Source of the DNA: Pseudomonas chlororaphis
Lineage (GTDB): Bacteria > Pseudomonadota > Gammaproteobacteria > Pseudomonadales > Pseudomonadaceae
NCBI RefSeq assembly: GCF_003731765.1
Contig: NZ_MOAL01000004.1
Span: forward strand, 1,798,001-1,862,000
Length of the DNA stretch: 64,000 bases
Reading direction: 5' to 3'
The first letter of the stretch is position 1, and every line of letters starts with the position of its first letter. Made by a program: the position numbers and the translations under genes. This document shows positions 36,262 to 46,371 of the stretch, piece after piece. The notes under the pieces are model-generated. The model did not search any database. It saw only the letters and a list, made by a program, of their open reading frames with translations, and was not told the origin of the DNA.

Positions 36262-37125
36262 ATGGACATCGAACTGGCCCGCACCTTCCTGGAAATCGTC
36301 CGCAGCGGCAGCCTGATTGCCGCCGCCGAACGCCTGCACCTGACCCAGACCGCCATCAGCGCCCGGGTGCAGAACCTCGAAGGCCAGCTCAACTGCAAAC
36401 TCCTGGTGCGCAACCGCGCCGGCGCCCGGCTCACGGCCGACGGCGAGGCCTTCATCGTCTATGCCAACCAGTTGGTGCAGACCTGGGAGGCCGCGCAACG
36501 GGATTTGCCGCTGTTGCAGGGCTATCACAACGTGTTGCGCATTGGCGGTGAAGTCAGCCTGTGCAACCCCCTCATGCTCAATTGGGTGCGCTGCCTGCGC
36601 CAAGTCATGCCCGGCCACGCCATCCGTACCGAGATCGCCGACGGCGCCAACCTGCAACGTCAGCTGGAACTAGGGGTGCTGGATGCGGCACTGGTCTACC
36701 AGCCGGTGTATTGGCCGGGGCTGCAGGTTGAGCAATTGCTGGAAGAAAAGCTGATTCACGTGCGCCTGGCCGACAACCCGGAGCCTTACGTGTACATCGA
36801 TTGGGGCGAGGATTTTCGCCGCCAGCACGATGCCGCCTTGCCGGATCAGGCCCGGGCGGCGGTGAGTTTCAACCTCGGGCCCCTGGCCTTGCAGTTCATC
36901 CTCGACAGCGGCGGCAGCGGCTACTTTCGTACCCGGGTGGTGCAGAGCTACCTGGACAGCGGTGTGCTGGAGCGGGTGGAGAAGGCCCCGGAGTTCAGCT
37001 TTCCCACCTACCTGCTGTATGCCCGTGAGCGCGATTCGGCAGCCTTGCAACAGGCCTGCGCCGTCTTGCGCGAGGTGATCGCCAGTGACAACGATTGGTC
37101 CCAGCGTTGGGACCCGCTGCTCTGA
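36262..37125 (+). CDS. LysR-family regulator
   Basis: 287 aa from ATG 36262 (CGAGGCAG). Winged HTH MDIELARTFLEIVRSGSLIAAAERLHLTQTAISARVQNLEGQL, then a periplasmic-binding-like effector domain. Targets unknown; its neighbours are the amino-acid operon and a convergent HPP gene. Confidence 0.92.
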   Translation: MDIELARTFLEIVRSGSLIAAAERLHLTQTAISARVQNLEGQLNCKLLVRNRAGARLTADGEAFIVYANQLVQTWEAAQRDLPLLQGYHNVLRIGGEVSLCNPLMLNWVRCLRQVMPGHAIRTEIADGANLQRQLELGVLDAALVYQPVYWPGLQVEQLLEEKLIHVRLADNPEPYVYIDWGEDFRRQHDAALPDQARAAVSFNLGPLALQFILDSGGSGYFRTRVVQSYLDSGVLERVEKAPEFSFPTYLLYARERDSAALQQACAVLREVIASDNDWSQRWDPLL

Positions 37126-37171
37126 AGCCGGCCTTGGCTATCGCGATGGGTGACCCGCGATCACACGGCAA

Positions 37172-37879
37172 TCAGAGACGTGGCTCCAGCACCTGGCCGA
37201 TGCTACGCCGCCGTGCATGGGTTTCGCTGGCGTGAATCAGTTGCTCCAGGTCCTGGGGCGTGACATCGAAGAACGCTTCCATCTCGGCCAGGGCCTCCTT
37301 CAGGTCTTCGGCGGTGATGCCCAGGCTGTCCGTCGTGCGCGGTTCGGTCGGCACCGCCACTACGGGCTCACTGGCGCCCCTGGGGTAACGAATCCGCGTC
37401 AGGTTGTTGTACGCCAGGGCGCTGCACAACAAGCCTGTGGCCCCGAGCATGACCGGGCCCAGGGCTTGCCAGTCCAGGGCGATGGTCGCCGGGTCGGCCA
37501 ACACCAGGGTCAGGGCCAGGGCGCCGGCTGGCGGGTGCAGGCAACGCAGCCAACACATCAGGATCAGCGCCATGCCCGCCGCCAGGCAGGCGCTGCCCAG
37601 GGTCCGCCCGAGCACATGGGCCACCAGCAAGGCAACCACGGACGCACACAGGTAGCCGCCGAGAATCGACCAGGGTTGGGCCAGCGCCCCCGACGACACG
37701 GCAAACAGCAAGACGGCGGAGGCGCCGAGGGGGCCGATCAGGTGCAAGGCCACAGCGGTACCGAACACTTGGCCACACAGCCAGACACTGAACAGGGTGC
37801 CCAGGGCCATGCCGATGGCGGCGCGGCTCCATTCCGAAGGGCGGGTATTGACGACAGCGGGTTTCCAGCGAGCAAACAT
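37172..37879 (-). CDS. HPP-family integral membrane protein
   Basis: 235 aa from ATG 37879; an upstream TTG would add seven residues. Four to five membrane helices with the HPP motif in LRCLHPPAGALALTLV, then a soluble C-terminal tail rich in acidic residues (ITAEDLKEALAEMEAFFD). HPP proteins are linked to nitrite transport in some bacteria and plants; substrate here is unknown. Confidence 0.88.
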   Translation of the reverse strand: MFARWKPAVVNTRPSEWSRAAIGMALGTLFSVWLCGQVFGTAVALHLIGPLGASAVLLFAVSSGALAQPWSILGGYLCASVVALLVAHVLGRTLGSACLAAGMALILMCWLRCLHPPAGALALTLVLADPATIALDWQALGPVMLGATGLLCSALAYNNLTRIRYPRGASEPVVAVPTEPRTTDSLGITAEDLKEALAEMEAFFDVTPQDLEQLIHASETHARRRSIGQVLEPRL

Positions 37880-38099
37880 GAGCAACAGGATCCGGGACAA
37901 AAGGCAGGCAAAAAGAAGGGCTTGCCTGGATCACCAGAAAGCCCTTTAACGTTCCAACATTTGGGGGAAGGAACGGCCACAGTGTGCCGTTCGAATGGGG
38001 TGCTGACAAATTCATAATAATGCTGGTTAAGTGCATTATTTTTGCAGTTAAACCCGAACCCTCCGTTCAAGGCGGATGACCGGCGTCAAGCGGCGGCCT

Positions 38100-39713
38100 T
38101 CAGTCGGCGCCCGGCACGGAGGCGGGCAGGCGCAGCAGCAGGTAATCGTTATTGTCGAAACGACCGCTCAAGGCCGGGGTAACGTGTTCCAGGGGCGTGC
38201 CTCGTACTGCGCTTTGATCGAGCATCAGCCAGGCCGGTTCCGGCGAGGCCAGCAACGACGGTAGCTGCTCGCTGAACCGCGGTTGCAGGTCCTGATCGAG
38301 GTTGACCATGAACTTGATCGCCTTGGCGTCCTTGCCCATGCCGTACAGCACCAGAGGCGCGGGGTCGGTCTGGATTCGTTGCAGCACGGCATGGCTGAAC
38401 GCCTGGGTGTCATACAACTGCCGTTGCACTGGCTCGAAGACCCCGATGTAACAGGTCCACACCGCAAGCACGGCGCTGTAGGCCAGGCCCACCGCTCGCC
38501 AGCGAGCTCGCAACAGGCACAGGGCCAGTAGTTGCAGCCCGCCGAGGATCGCCAAGACCGTTGGCAGCGCCACCCCTTGCTGGGGAAACCGGCGCTGCAA
38601 CAGCACCAGGGCCACCAAGAGGGCCCCTGGCAACAGCAGCCACAGGCCCTGCATCAATACTCGCAACGCGGTGAAGAGCGATCCGCGCTGAGCCTGAAAT
38701 GGATAGGCCGCAATAATCGCCGCCATGGGCAGCATCGGCAGCAGGTAACGGGCCTTCTTCGCCTGGGGAATCGACAGGCCGATCATCACCACCAAACCGG
38801 CGGCGGTGCACAGGCGCAGCAACCTGAAGGCCGGGCCTTGATCACCGCGCCCGGCCAGTAACACACCCACCCAGGTCAACAGGGACAGAGGGTAGGCCAA
38901 GGCGTAGTTGCCCAGGGAGCTGGTGAAGTAGAAGAACAGGCCACTGGAGCCTTCGCTGCCGTCCATGCGCCCCATGAACTGCATGCGGATCACGTCCTGG
39001 ACAAAACCCGGGCCGCCACTGAGCTGGGCCAGCCACAGCAACAGCGCCACACCGGCCATGAGCAATAGCAGGGCGCTACAGCCAAAACCCAGCAGGCGCC
39101 GCCATTGGCCGTTCAACAGGTAATAGCTGCACAGCATGCCGGTGGGAATCACCAGGCCAATGGGCCCGCGAATGGCAAACCCCAGCGCCAGCAACAGCAG
39201 GATCAGCCAGGTCCGGCGCGGCGCGGCGAAGTGCTCATGGGCGTACCCCAGGTAGAACACCGCCAGGGCCACAGCGGCGAGCATCTGGTCCAGGGACACC
39301 GCACGGGTTTCGCTTATAAAGGTGTTGCTCAGCAGCAGCAAGGCCACGCTGAGCAGGGCCCAGGGGCGGGAGTAGGGCGCCACCAGGCGATACATCAGGC
39401 TGACGATCAGGGCGGCAGACAGGGCGCTGGGCAGCCAGGCGCTGAGGGTGGTGACCTGGCCCAGGGGCAGCGACAGCAGGTACACCAGCCAGGTGGATGC
39501 CGCACTGTAGTCCGCGTAGGGCTCCCCGTAGGTGGTGGGGAAAAAACCCGGCCCGTGGCGCAGCATTTCCTTGGCGAACAGCACGAATCGAGAGTCGAAG
39601 CCGATCACCGGCTGCTGATAGACGCCCGCGCTAAACAGCAGCAAGGCCAGCAACCCCAGCCCCAGCGCTTGCCAATAAAGGCGTTTGGACGGGGCGATGG
39701 GGTCGATGTCCAT
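38100..39713 (-). CDS. ArnT-like family-39 glycosyltransferase
   Basis: 537 aa with about 12 membrane helices and an N-terminal loop IGFDSRFVLFAKEMLRHG where ArnT has its DETRYA motif. Polyprenyl-phosphate-sugar transferase fold. It follows ugd with no gap (ugd stop at 39714), so it is the last gene of the arn operon and a second ArnT-like enzyme. Its sugar donor and acceptor may differ from ArnT's. Confidence 0.82.
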   Translation of the reverse strand: MDIDPIAPSKRLYWQALGLGLLALLLFSAGVYQQPVIGFDSRFVLFAKEMLRHGPGFFPTTYGEPYADYSAASTWLVYLLSLPLGQVTTLSAWLPSALSAALIVSLMYRLVAPYSRPWALLSVALLLLSNTFISETRAVSLDQMLAAVALAVFYLGYAHEHFAAPRRTWLILLLLALGFAIRGPIGLVIPTGMLCSYYLLNGQWRRLLGFGCSALLLLMAGVALLLWLAQLSGGPGFVQDVIRMQFMGRMDGSEGSSGLFFYFTSSLGNYALAYPLSLLTWVGVLLAGRGDQGPAFRLLRLCTAAGLVVMIGLSIPQAKKARYLLPMLPMAAIIAAYPFQAQRGSLFTALRVLMQGLWLLLPGALLVALVLLQRRFPQQGVALPTVLAILGGLQLLALCLLRARWRAVGLAYSAVLAVWTCYIGVFEPVQRQLYDTQAFSHAVLQRIQTDPAPLVLYGMGKDAKAIKFMVNLDQDLQPRFSEQLPSLLASPEPAWLMLDQSAVRGTPLEHVTPALSGRFDNNDYLLLRLPASVPGAD

Positions 39714-41087
39714 TCAGGCTTGGGCGGCGTTGCTGAGGACGGTTTGCCGGGCGATCGGCAAGTGGCGGGATTCACCACGGCCCATGGGGAAGTAGGTGAA
39801 ACCGGCGCGGGCCAGGCGTTCGGCGTCGTACAGGTTGCGACCGTCGAAGATCACTGGGGCCTTGAGGCGTTTTTCGATCAGCTCGAAATCCGGGGCCTTG
39901 AACTGCTGCCACTCGGTGCAGATGATCAGGGCGTCGGCACCGTTGAGCACCGATTCCGGGGTGCCCATCAGCATCAACTGCGACTCGTTGGGGTACAGGC
40001 GCTGGGTTTCCTGCATGGCTTCGGGATCGAAGGCCCGCACTTCGGCCCCTGCGGCGAACAGTGCTTCCAGCAACACCCGGCTCGGCGCGTCGCGCATGTC
40101 GTCGGTGTTGGGCTTGAAGGCCAGGCCCCAGAGGGCAAAGGTTTTGCCGCGCAGCTCACCCTTGTAGAACGCATGGATGCGCTGGAACAGCTTGTGTTTC
40201 TGCCGCTCGTTGATGGCTTCCACCGCTTGCAGCAGGTCGCTGGAGCAGTGGGCTTGCTCAGCACTGTGGATCAGCGCGCGCATGTCCTTGGGGAAGCACG
40301 AGCCGCCGTAGCCGCAGCCGGGGTAGATAAAGTGATAGCCGATGCGCGAGTCGGCGCCGATGCCCAGGCGCACCGATTCAATGTCGGCCCCCAGGTGCTC
40401 GGCCAGCTCGGCGATCTGGTTGATAAAGCTGATCTTGGTCGCCAGCATGCAGTTGGCCGCGTACTTGGTCAGCTCGGCGCTGCGCAGGTCCATGAACATG
40501 ATGCGGTCGTGGTTGCGGTTGAACGGTGCGTACAGCTCGCGCATCACCTCGCGCACCTCTTCACGCTCGCAGCCGACGATGATCCGGTCCGGGCGTCGGC
40601 AATCGGCCACGGCCGATCCTTCCTTGAGAAATTCCGGGTTGGAGACGATATCGAATTCCAGGCCCCGGCCTTCCAGGGCCGCGTCGATATGGGCCTTCAG
40701 CGTGTCGCCGGTGCCCACTGGCACGGTGGATTTCTCCACCAGGATCACTGGCTGCTCGCGGTGCCGGGCCACGGCGTCGCCCACCGACAGCACATAACGC
40801 AAGTCCGCCGAGCCGTCTTCGCTAGACGGCGTGCCCACGGCAATGAACAGCACCTGGCCATGCTGCACCGCCAGTTGCTCATCGTTGGTGAAGCTCAGGC
40901 GCTTGGCTTCCAGGTTTTCCCGCACCAGGCTGGCCAGCCCCGGCTCGAAGATACTCACGAGCCCTTGTTGCAGTTGCTTGACCTTGTGCTCGTCGATGTC
41001 CATGCAGATGACATCGTGGCCGACTTCAGCCAATACGGCGGCTTGTACCAGCCCGACATAACCACTTCCAAATACGCTGATTTTCAT
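39714..41087 (-). CDS. ugd: UDP-glucose 6-dehydrogenase
   Basis: Makes UDP-glucuronic acid, entry to the L-Ara4N pathway. 457 aa from ATG 41087 (CCAGGAATA). NAD motif FGSGYVGL; catalytic Cys in YPGCGYGGSCFPKD. Starts inside the 3' end of arnF (4-bp overlap). Confidence 0.95.
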   Translation of the reverse strand: MKISVFGSGYVGLVQAAVLAEVGHDVICMDIDEHKVKQLQQGLVSIFEPGLASLVRENLEAKRLSFTNDEQLAVQHGQVLFIAVGTPSSEDGSADLRYVLSVGDAVARHREQPVILVEKSTVPVGTGDTLKAHIDAALEGRGLEFDIVSNPEFLKEGSAVADCRRPDRIIVGCEREEVREVMRELYAPFNRNHDRIMFMDLRSAELTKYAANCMLATKISFINQIAELAEHLGADIESVRLGIGADSRIGYHFIYPGCGYGGSCFPKDMRALIHSAEQAHCSSDLLQAVEAINERQKHKLFQRIHAFYKGELRGKTFALWGLAFKPNTDDMRDAPSRVLLEALFAAGAEVRAFDPEAMQETQRLYPNESQLMLMGTPESVLNGADALIICTEWQQFKAPDFELIEKRLKAPVIFDGRNLYDAERLARAGFTYFPMGRGESRHLPIARQTVLSNAAQA

Positions 41088-41497
41088 GGGGTATTCCTGG
41101 GACTTGTCGCGGGAGCAGGTCGAGAGTTGATAACGATCACGCCGAGGATGACCAAGGCCACCCCCAGGCTTTTGGAGAGGCTGAAGGGTTCGTTGAACGC
41201 CGGCAGGGCGGCGGCCAGCAGGTAGACCAGGGCATAACTGATGCTCAGCAGCGAATAGGCGCGGCCCAGGGGCACGTCGCGCAGGGCCAGCAGCCAGCAG
41301 AGCATGGACAGGGCGTAGGCGCCGATGGCCGCCAGCACCAGCCCCAGGGCCGCCAGGTCCAGGCTGCCGCCGCTGAGGGCCTCGAGCCATTGGGCCGGGG
41401 CGGGCAGGCGGGTCATGCTCCAGCGCATGCCCAGTTGGGCGGCGCTGACCAGGGCCACGCTGCCCAGGGCAAAGGTAAAACCGCGGAGCCGGCTCAT
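41084..41497 (-). CDS. arnF: undecaprenyl-phosphate-Ara4N flippase subunit ArnF
   Basis: 137 aa SMR/EamA-like protein with four membrane helices. With ArnE it flips undecaprenyl-phosphate-Ara4N across the inner membrane. ATGA overlaps on both sides (41494-41497 with arnE, 41084-41087 with ugd). Confidence 0.9.
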   Translation of the reverse strand: MSRLRGFTFALGSVALVSAAQLGMRWSMTRLPAPAQWLEALSGGSLDLAALGLVLAAIGAYALSMLCWLLALRDVPLGRAYSLLSISYALVYLLAAALPAFNEPFSLSKSLGVALVILGVIVINSRPAPATSPRNTP

Positions 41498-41838
41498 GCG
41501 TGTTGACTCAACAACGCCACGCCGCCGATCACCAGGGCGACGCCCAGCCAGTGACGGCGGTCGATGTGTTCATGAAAGACGAAGCGGGCAATCAGGGTGA
41601 TGAGTACGAAGTTCAGGCTGAGCATCGGGTAGGCCACGCCTACCTCCATGCGTTGCAGCACCAGCAGCCACACCAGCAGGCCCAAGCCCAGGCTGGCCAA
41701 TGCCAACCACAGCCAGGGCGAGCGCAGTTTGTCGCGCAGCGCGGACGGCCGGTCGCGCCAGCTTTCCACGGCGAACTTCTGCGCCACCTGGCCCAGACAG
41801 GTCAGCAGGCAGGCCAGAAGCAAGAGCAACAGGCTCAT
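41494..41838 (-). CDS. arnE: flippase subunit ArnE
   Basis: 114 aa, four helices (LLLLLACLLTCLGQVAQKFA start), partner of ArnF. Four-base overlaps with arnT and arnF. Confidence 0.9.
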   Translation of the reverse strand: MSLLLLLLACLLTCLGQVAQKFAVESWRDRPSALRDKLRSPWLWLALASLGLGLLVWLLVLQRMEVGVAYPMLSLNFVLITLIARFVFHEHIDRRHWLGVALVIGGVALLSQHA

Positions 41839-43484
41839 GGCTGTACCTGGGGGATGATGAAAATCACGATATTGCCGCGCTGGTAACGCTGGGCGTCCTT
41901 GGGCAGCAAGTCGACTTCGTGCAGCTCGTCATCACTCTTGACCCGCATCACCACGCCCACCGAACCGGTTTTTCGGGCCTCGCTGATCCAGCCTTGGACC
42001 TGGTTCAGGTCGACCTTGCGCGCGGTGCTGTCCGCGTAGCCCAGGCCGTACTTCACTTCGCCTTCGGTGTTGTACAGGGCCACATCGGGCCGACGCAGGC
42101 GCCAGGCCAGGGCCGACGCTGCCCCCAGGTCATTGCTCAGCAGCGCCTTGGCCTGGCCCAGTGCCTCCTGGTGCTCGAGGATGAACTGGTCGGGCATCTT
42201 GTTATCGACCACGGAGTGGGGCAGGCCGGCCGGTACCAGGGCCACCAGCAGCCAACTGCCAAGCGCCGGCGCCGCCCACAGCTGCAGAGGGCGGAAGGCT
42301 TGCAGCAGGTTGGCCATGATCCAGCCGATCAGGGCGACGAATACCAGCACCAGATGCTGGGGTTCGCCCATGTACAGCGGCTTTTTCATCTGGAAGTACA
42401 CCAGGGTCAGCAACCCCAGCAGGCCGCAGATCAGGTTGAGCAGACCGTTGAGGCTGACGGTGCGGGTTTTTCCGGCGGCCAGTGTGTCCATCAGGCTGCT
42501 GCCCATCAGCAGGGCCAGGGGCAGCAGGCACGGCAAGATATAGGCCGGCAGCTTGCCCTTGCTCAGGCTGAAAAAAGCCAGGGGCAATACCAGCCACAGG
42601 ATCAGGAAACCGCTGCTGGCCTGGCGCCGCGACTGCCAGGCGTGCTTGAAGGTGGCCGGCAGCAGCAGCACCCAAGGCACGCTGTAAGCCACGAGCAACG
42701 GCAGGTAGTACCACCACGGCGAGGCATGTTGGGCGTCTTCACCGGCAAAGCGACGGATGTGCTCGTGCCAGAAGAAGAACCGCCAGTAGTCCGGCTCCTG
42801 GGCGTGCACCGCCAGGGCCCAGGGCAGGCTGACCAGCAGTGCCACCAGCACGCCGACCCCGCCATAGATCAGCAACTCACGGAAGCGCTTCTGCCAGAGG
42901 GCATAGGGCAGGGCGACCAGCACCGGCAACAACCAGGCGAGAAAGCCTTTGGTCATGAAGCCCATGCCACAGGCCAGGCCGAGCAGGGCCCAGGCGCCGA
43001 GGCGCCCGGCCGGGGTCTGATTGTCGAAGGCGAACCACAGGGCCACCAGACTCAGGTTGACCCAGAAGGTGAATTGCGGGTCCAGGTTGGCGTAGCCGGC
43101 CGACGCGGCGATGACCGTGAAGCTCATGTAGAGCAGAGCGCTGGCCAGGCTCTTGCGCGGATCGTTCCACAGGCGTCGGGCGATCACATAGGCCAGCAGC
43201 ACGCTCAGACCGCTGCTCAAGGCCGAGGCCACGCGTACGCCGAACAGGTTGTCGCCGAACAGGGCCTGGCCGAGGGCGATCATCCAGTAACCGGCCACGG
43301 GTTTTTCAAAGTAGCGGATGCCCATGAAGTGCGGCGACGCCCAATGGCCGCTCAGGAGCATTTCCTGGCTGATCTGGGCATAGCGGGTTTCATCGGGAAT
43401 CCACAAACCGTGGGTGCCCAGCGGCAGCAGGTAGAACAGGCCGAAGGCGATCAATAGCAGGGGCAGGGCCCAACGTCTGGTCAT
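41835..43484 (-). CDS. arnT: L-Ara4N transferase ArnT
   Basis: Transfers Ara4N from the lipid carrier to lipid A phosphates, giving polymyxin resistance. 549 aa, about 12 helices; N-terminal GLWIPDETRYAQISQEML carries the DETRYA motif with the catalytic acidic residues, FEKPVAGYW follows. Overlaps arnD and arnE by 4 bp. Confidence 0.95.
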   Translation of the reverse strand: MTRRWALPLLLIAFGLFYLLPLGTHGLWIPDETRYAQISQEMLLSGHWASPHFMGIRYFEKPVAGYWMIALGQALFGDNLFGVRVASALSSGLSVLLAYVIARRLWNDPRKSLASALLYMSFTVIAASAGYANLDPQFTFWVNLSLVALWFAFDNQTPAGRLGAWALLGLACGMGFMTKGFLAWLLPVLVALPYALWQKRFRELLIYGGVGVLVALLVSLPWALAVHAQEPDYWRFFFWHEHIRRFAGEDAQHASPWWYYLPLLVAYSVPWVLLLPATFKHAWQSRRQASSGFLILWLVLPLAFFSLSKGKLPAYILPCLLPLALLMGSSLMDTLAAGKTRTVSLNGLLNLICGLLGLLTLVYFQMKKPLYMGEPQHLVLVFVALIGWIMANLLQAFRPLQLWAAPALGSWLLVALVPAGLPHSVVDNKMPDQFILEHQEALGQAKALLSNDLGAASALAWRLRRPDVALYNTEGEVKYGLGYADSTARKVDLNQVQGWISEARKTGSVGVVMRVKSDDELHEVDLLPKDAQRYQRGNIVIFIIPQVQP

Positions 43485-44365
43485 GCGCCTTGCACTCCCA
43501 GCCAGCCTTCCCGACCGGGCAGGGCACCGCGTACCACCTGGCCCGAGGGCAGGCTGGCGGTGTCTGCGGGGAGCAATTGACCCAGGGGGTGGAACTGAAT
43601 GTCGCGTTGCTGGGCACTGGCCAGCAACTGACGGAAATCATTGGCCATGAGAATCCCTTCCACTTCGGCGTGTACGGTGTAGACGTTGAGTTTCGCCGGG
43701 CTGAACCGGTCGAGGATAAAACCGTTGAAATCCTCGGCGCTGACCAGCGGCCCGACCACCTCATCAAAGGTGGGCAGGTCCACCGGGATCTGCGTGGCGC
43801 CCAAGCGGCCATCTGCGAGGCGCGGCCGGAACAGGCTCTGGCCCCGGCAATCGCTGTTGTAGCGGAAGCCGAAGGCCTGCTTGGCTTCGATCACACGCTC
43901 GTCGGCGCGCCAGCCGGCGGACGCCGAACAGCTCACCGCCTGGCCGAGAATGTCGTTGAGGCTGTCGACGCCTTGGCGAATCTGCTCGATCAGTTGGGCC
44001 TGGCTCCAGCGCCCGGCATTGGCCTGCCAGCCGTGGTGGTCCCAGGCGTGCAGGCCGACTTCATGGCCGGCGGCCAGGGCCTGGCGCATCAGGTGCCCCA
44101 GGTCGCGACCGATGGGTTTACCCGGCCAGGCAGTGCCAGCCAGCAGGATGTCCCAGCCGTAGAGGCCGGCGGCGTTGGAACGGAGCATCTTCCACAGGAA
44201 TTGCGGACGAATCAGGCGCCATAAATGGCGCCCCATGTTGTCCGGCCCGACACTGAAGAAGAAGGTCGCCTTGACCCCGGCTTCCTCCAGGGAGTCGAGC
44301 AACCGTGGCACGCCTTCACGGGTGCCGCGGTAGGTGTCGACATCAATGCGCAGACCCGCCTGCAT
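43481..44365 (-). CDS. arnD: Ara4FN deformylase ArnD
   Basis: Polysaccharide deacetylase fold, 294 aa: GLRIDVDTYRG (metal Asp), GHEVGLHAWDHHGWQ (metal His). Removes the formyl group from undecaprenyl-phosphate-Ara4FN. Its ATG overlaps the arnA stop by one base. Confidence 0.95.
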   Translation of the reverse strand: MQAGLRIDVDTYRGTREGVPRLLDSLEEAGVKATFFFSVGPDNMGRHLWRLIRPQFLWKMLRSNAAGLYGWDILLAGTAWPGKPIGRDLGHLMRQALAAGHEVGLHAWDHHGWQANAGRWSQAQLIEQIRQGVDSLNDILGQAVSCSASAGWRADERVIEAKQAFGFRYNSDCRGQSLFRPRLADGRLGATQIPVDLPTFDEVVGPLVSAEDFNGFILDRFSPAKLNVYTVHAEVEGILMANDFRQLLASAQQRDIQFHPLGQLLPADTASLPSGQVVRGALPGREGWLGVQGA

Positions 44366-46371
44366 CAGCGTGCTTCTTCTTTTGTGCGCTCCGCGATTTC
44401 GAGCATGGCCTCGCGCAGGAAGAAGTCCAGGGTATTGCCGATGGTCTCGCTCATTTCCACGGTCGGTTCCCAGTTCAACAGGCGCTTGGCGTTGGCGATG
44501 CTCGGTTTGCGGTGCTCCACGTCCTGGTAGCCGGCGCCGTAGAAGGCCTTGCTTTCCACGTCGCGGAAACCCGCGAACGGTGGGAAGTTGCTGCGCAGCG
44601 GGTGGGCTTCGAACTGGCGCAGCAATTCTTCGCCCAGTTGACGGATGCTGGCTTCGTTGTCGGGGTTGCCTATGTTGATGATCTGGCCGTTGCAGGCGTC
44701 ATGGTCGTTGTCGATGATCCGCGCCAGGGCTTCGATGCCGTCGGCGATGTCGGTGAAGCAGCGTTTTTGCTCGCCACCGTCGAACAGGCGGATCGGCGTG
44801 CCCTCCACCAGGTTGAGAATCAACTGGGTGATGGCCCGGGAGCTGCCGATGCGGGCCGAGTCGAGGCGGTCCAGGCGCGGGCCCATCCAGTTGAAGGGGC
44901 GGAACAGGGTGAAATTCAGGCCCTTGGCGCCGTAGGCCCAGATCACCCGGTCCAGCAACTGCTTGGACACCGAGTAGATCCAGCGCTGCTTGTTGATCGG
45001 GCCGACGATCAGGTTGGAGTGGTCTTCGTCGAAGTTCTGGTCCTGGCACATGCCATAGACTTCGGAGGTCGAGGGGAAGATCACCCGCTTGTTGTACTTG
45101 ACGCAGTAGCGCACCAACTTGAGGTTTTCCTCGAAGTCCAGTTCGAACACGCGCAACGGGTTGCGGGTGTATTCGATCGGCGTGGCGATGGCCACCAGGG
45201 GCAGGACCACGTCGCATTTCTTGATGTGGTACTCAATCCACTCCGAGTGAATGCTGATGTCGCCTTCGACAAAGTGGAAGTTGGGGTGGCTGCGCAGGCG
45301 CTCGATGGCGTCGGAGCCGATGTCCAGGCCGTAGACCTCGTAGCGGTCGTCACGCAGCAGGCGCTCGGACAGGTGGTTGCCGATAAAGCCGTTGACCCCG
45401 AGGATCAGCACCCGGGTGCGGCGCGCCTTGCGTCCGGATTCGGCGCCGCGCAGCAGCGAACCGTCCACCAGGCCCAGTTCATTGGCCAGTTGCGGACCCG
45501 CCAGGTACAGGCCGTTGGCGTTGCGCTGGCCCGAGGTGATGACTAGGGAGTCTTCGCCACAGGCGATGCGCAGCGGGTCGACGCTGATGACCCGGCCCGG
45601 GGCCTGGCCGTCGTTGCCCTTAACGACTTCGGCGCTCCAGACGATCAGCTTGTGCTCGCCCACCGCGCAGAAGGCGCCCGGGTAAGGCTGGGTCACGGCG
45701 CGCACCAGGTTGAACAGTTCTTCGGCGGGGCGTTTCCATTCGATCTTGCCGTCGGCAGCGCTACGACGACCGAAGTAGCTGGCTTGGGATTCGTCCTGAG
45801 CGGTTTCACTGACCTTGCCCTGGGCCAGTTGCGGCAGGGTGTCGCGCAGCAGGCTAGAGGCCGCATCACGCAGCTTGGCGTGCAGGCTCAGGGCGGTGTC
45901 GCTGCGTTCGATGGCCACACGTTCCTGGGCAATGATGGCGCCGGCGTCGGCGCGCTTGACCATGCGGTGCAGGGTGACGCCGGTTTCGGTTTCACCTTTG
46001 ACCAGCACCCAGTTGGCCGGGGCCCGGCCACGGTAGCGCGGCAGCAGGGAACCGTGCAGGTTGAACGCGCCCTTGCGTGCGGTGGCCAGCAGCGGCTCGC
46101 TCAGCAGGTTGCGGTAGTAGAACGAGAACAGGTAGTCGGGGTTGAGCTTGCTGACGCGCTCGATCCACAGCGGATGGTTGGCGTCTTCTGGCGCGTGCAC
46201 GGCAATGCCCCGGCGTGCGCAGAGTTGTGCGACCGAACCGTAGAAGGTGTTTTCCCTGGGGTCATCGGCATGGGTGAACACCGCGGCAATCTCGTAGCCG
46301 GCGTTGAGCAGGGCTTCGATGCCTGCGCAGCCAATATCGTGGTAGGCGAAGACGACAGCTTTATTGCTCAT
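44365..46371 (-). CDS. arnA: bifunctional formyltransferase/decarboxylase ArnA
   Basis: 668 aa. N-terminal formyltransferase (residues 1-300; NLHGSLLPRYRGRAPANW) and C-terminal NAD-dependent UDP-glucuronate decarboxylase (ILGVNGFIGNHLSERLL, SVSKQLLDRVIWAYG). Oxidatively decarboxylates UDP-GlcA and N-formylates UDP-Ara4N. Overlaps arnC by 4 bp. Confidence 0.95.
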   Translation of the reverse strand: MSNKAVVFAYHDIGCAGIEALLNAGYEIAAVFTHADDPRENTFYGSVAQLCARRGIAVHAPEDANHPLWIERVSKLNPDYLFSFYYRNLLSEPLLATARKGAFNLHGSLLPRYRGRAPANWVLVKGETETGVTLHRMVKRADAGAIIAQERVAIERSDTALSLHAKLRDAASSLLRDTLPQLAQGKVSETAQDESQASYFGRRSAADGKIEWKRPAEELFNLVRAVTQPYPGAFCAVGEHKLIVWSAEVVKGNDGQAPGRVISVDPLRIACGEDSLVITSGQRNANGLYLAGPQLANELGLVDGSLLRGAESGRKARRTRVLILGVNGFIGNHLSERLLRDDRYEVYGLDIGSDAIERLRSHPNFHFVEGDISIHSEWIEYHIKKCDVVLPLVAIATPIEYTRNPLRVFELDFEENLKLVRYCVKYNKRVIFPSTSEVYGMCQDQNFDEDHSNLIVGPINKQRWIYSVSKQLLDRVIWAYGAKGLNFTLFRPFNWMGPRLDRLDSARIGSSRAITQLILNLVEGTPIRLFDGGEQKRCFTDIADGIEALARIIDNDHDACNGQIINIGNPDNEASIRQLGEELLRQFEAHPLRSNFPPFAGFRDVESKAFYGAGYQDVEHRKPSIANAKRLLNWEPTVEMSETIGNTLDFFLREAMLEIAERTKEEAR

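Noticed and set aside
39105..41225. 706-codon plus-strand frame
   Set aside because: Antisense to ugd, arnF and the GT39 gene; a GC-rich third-position shadow with no domain or ribosome site.
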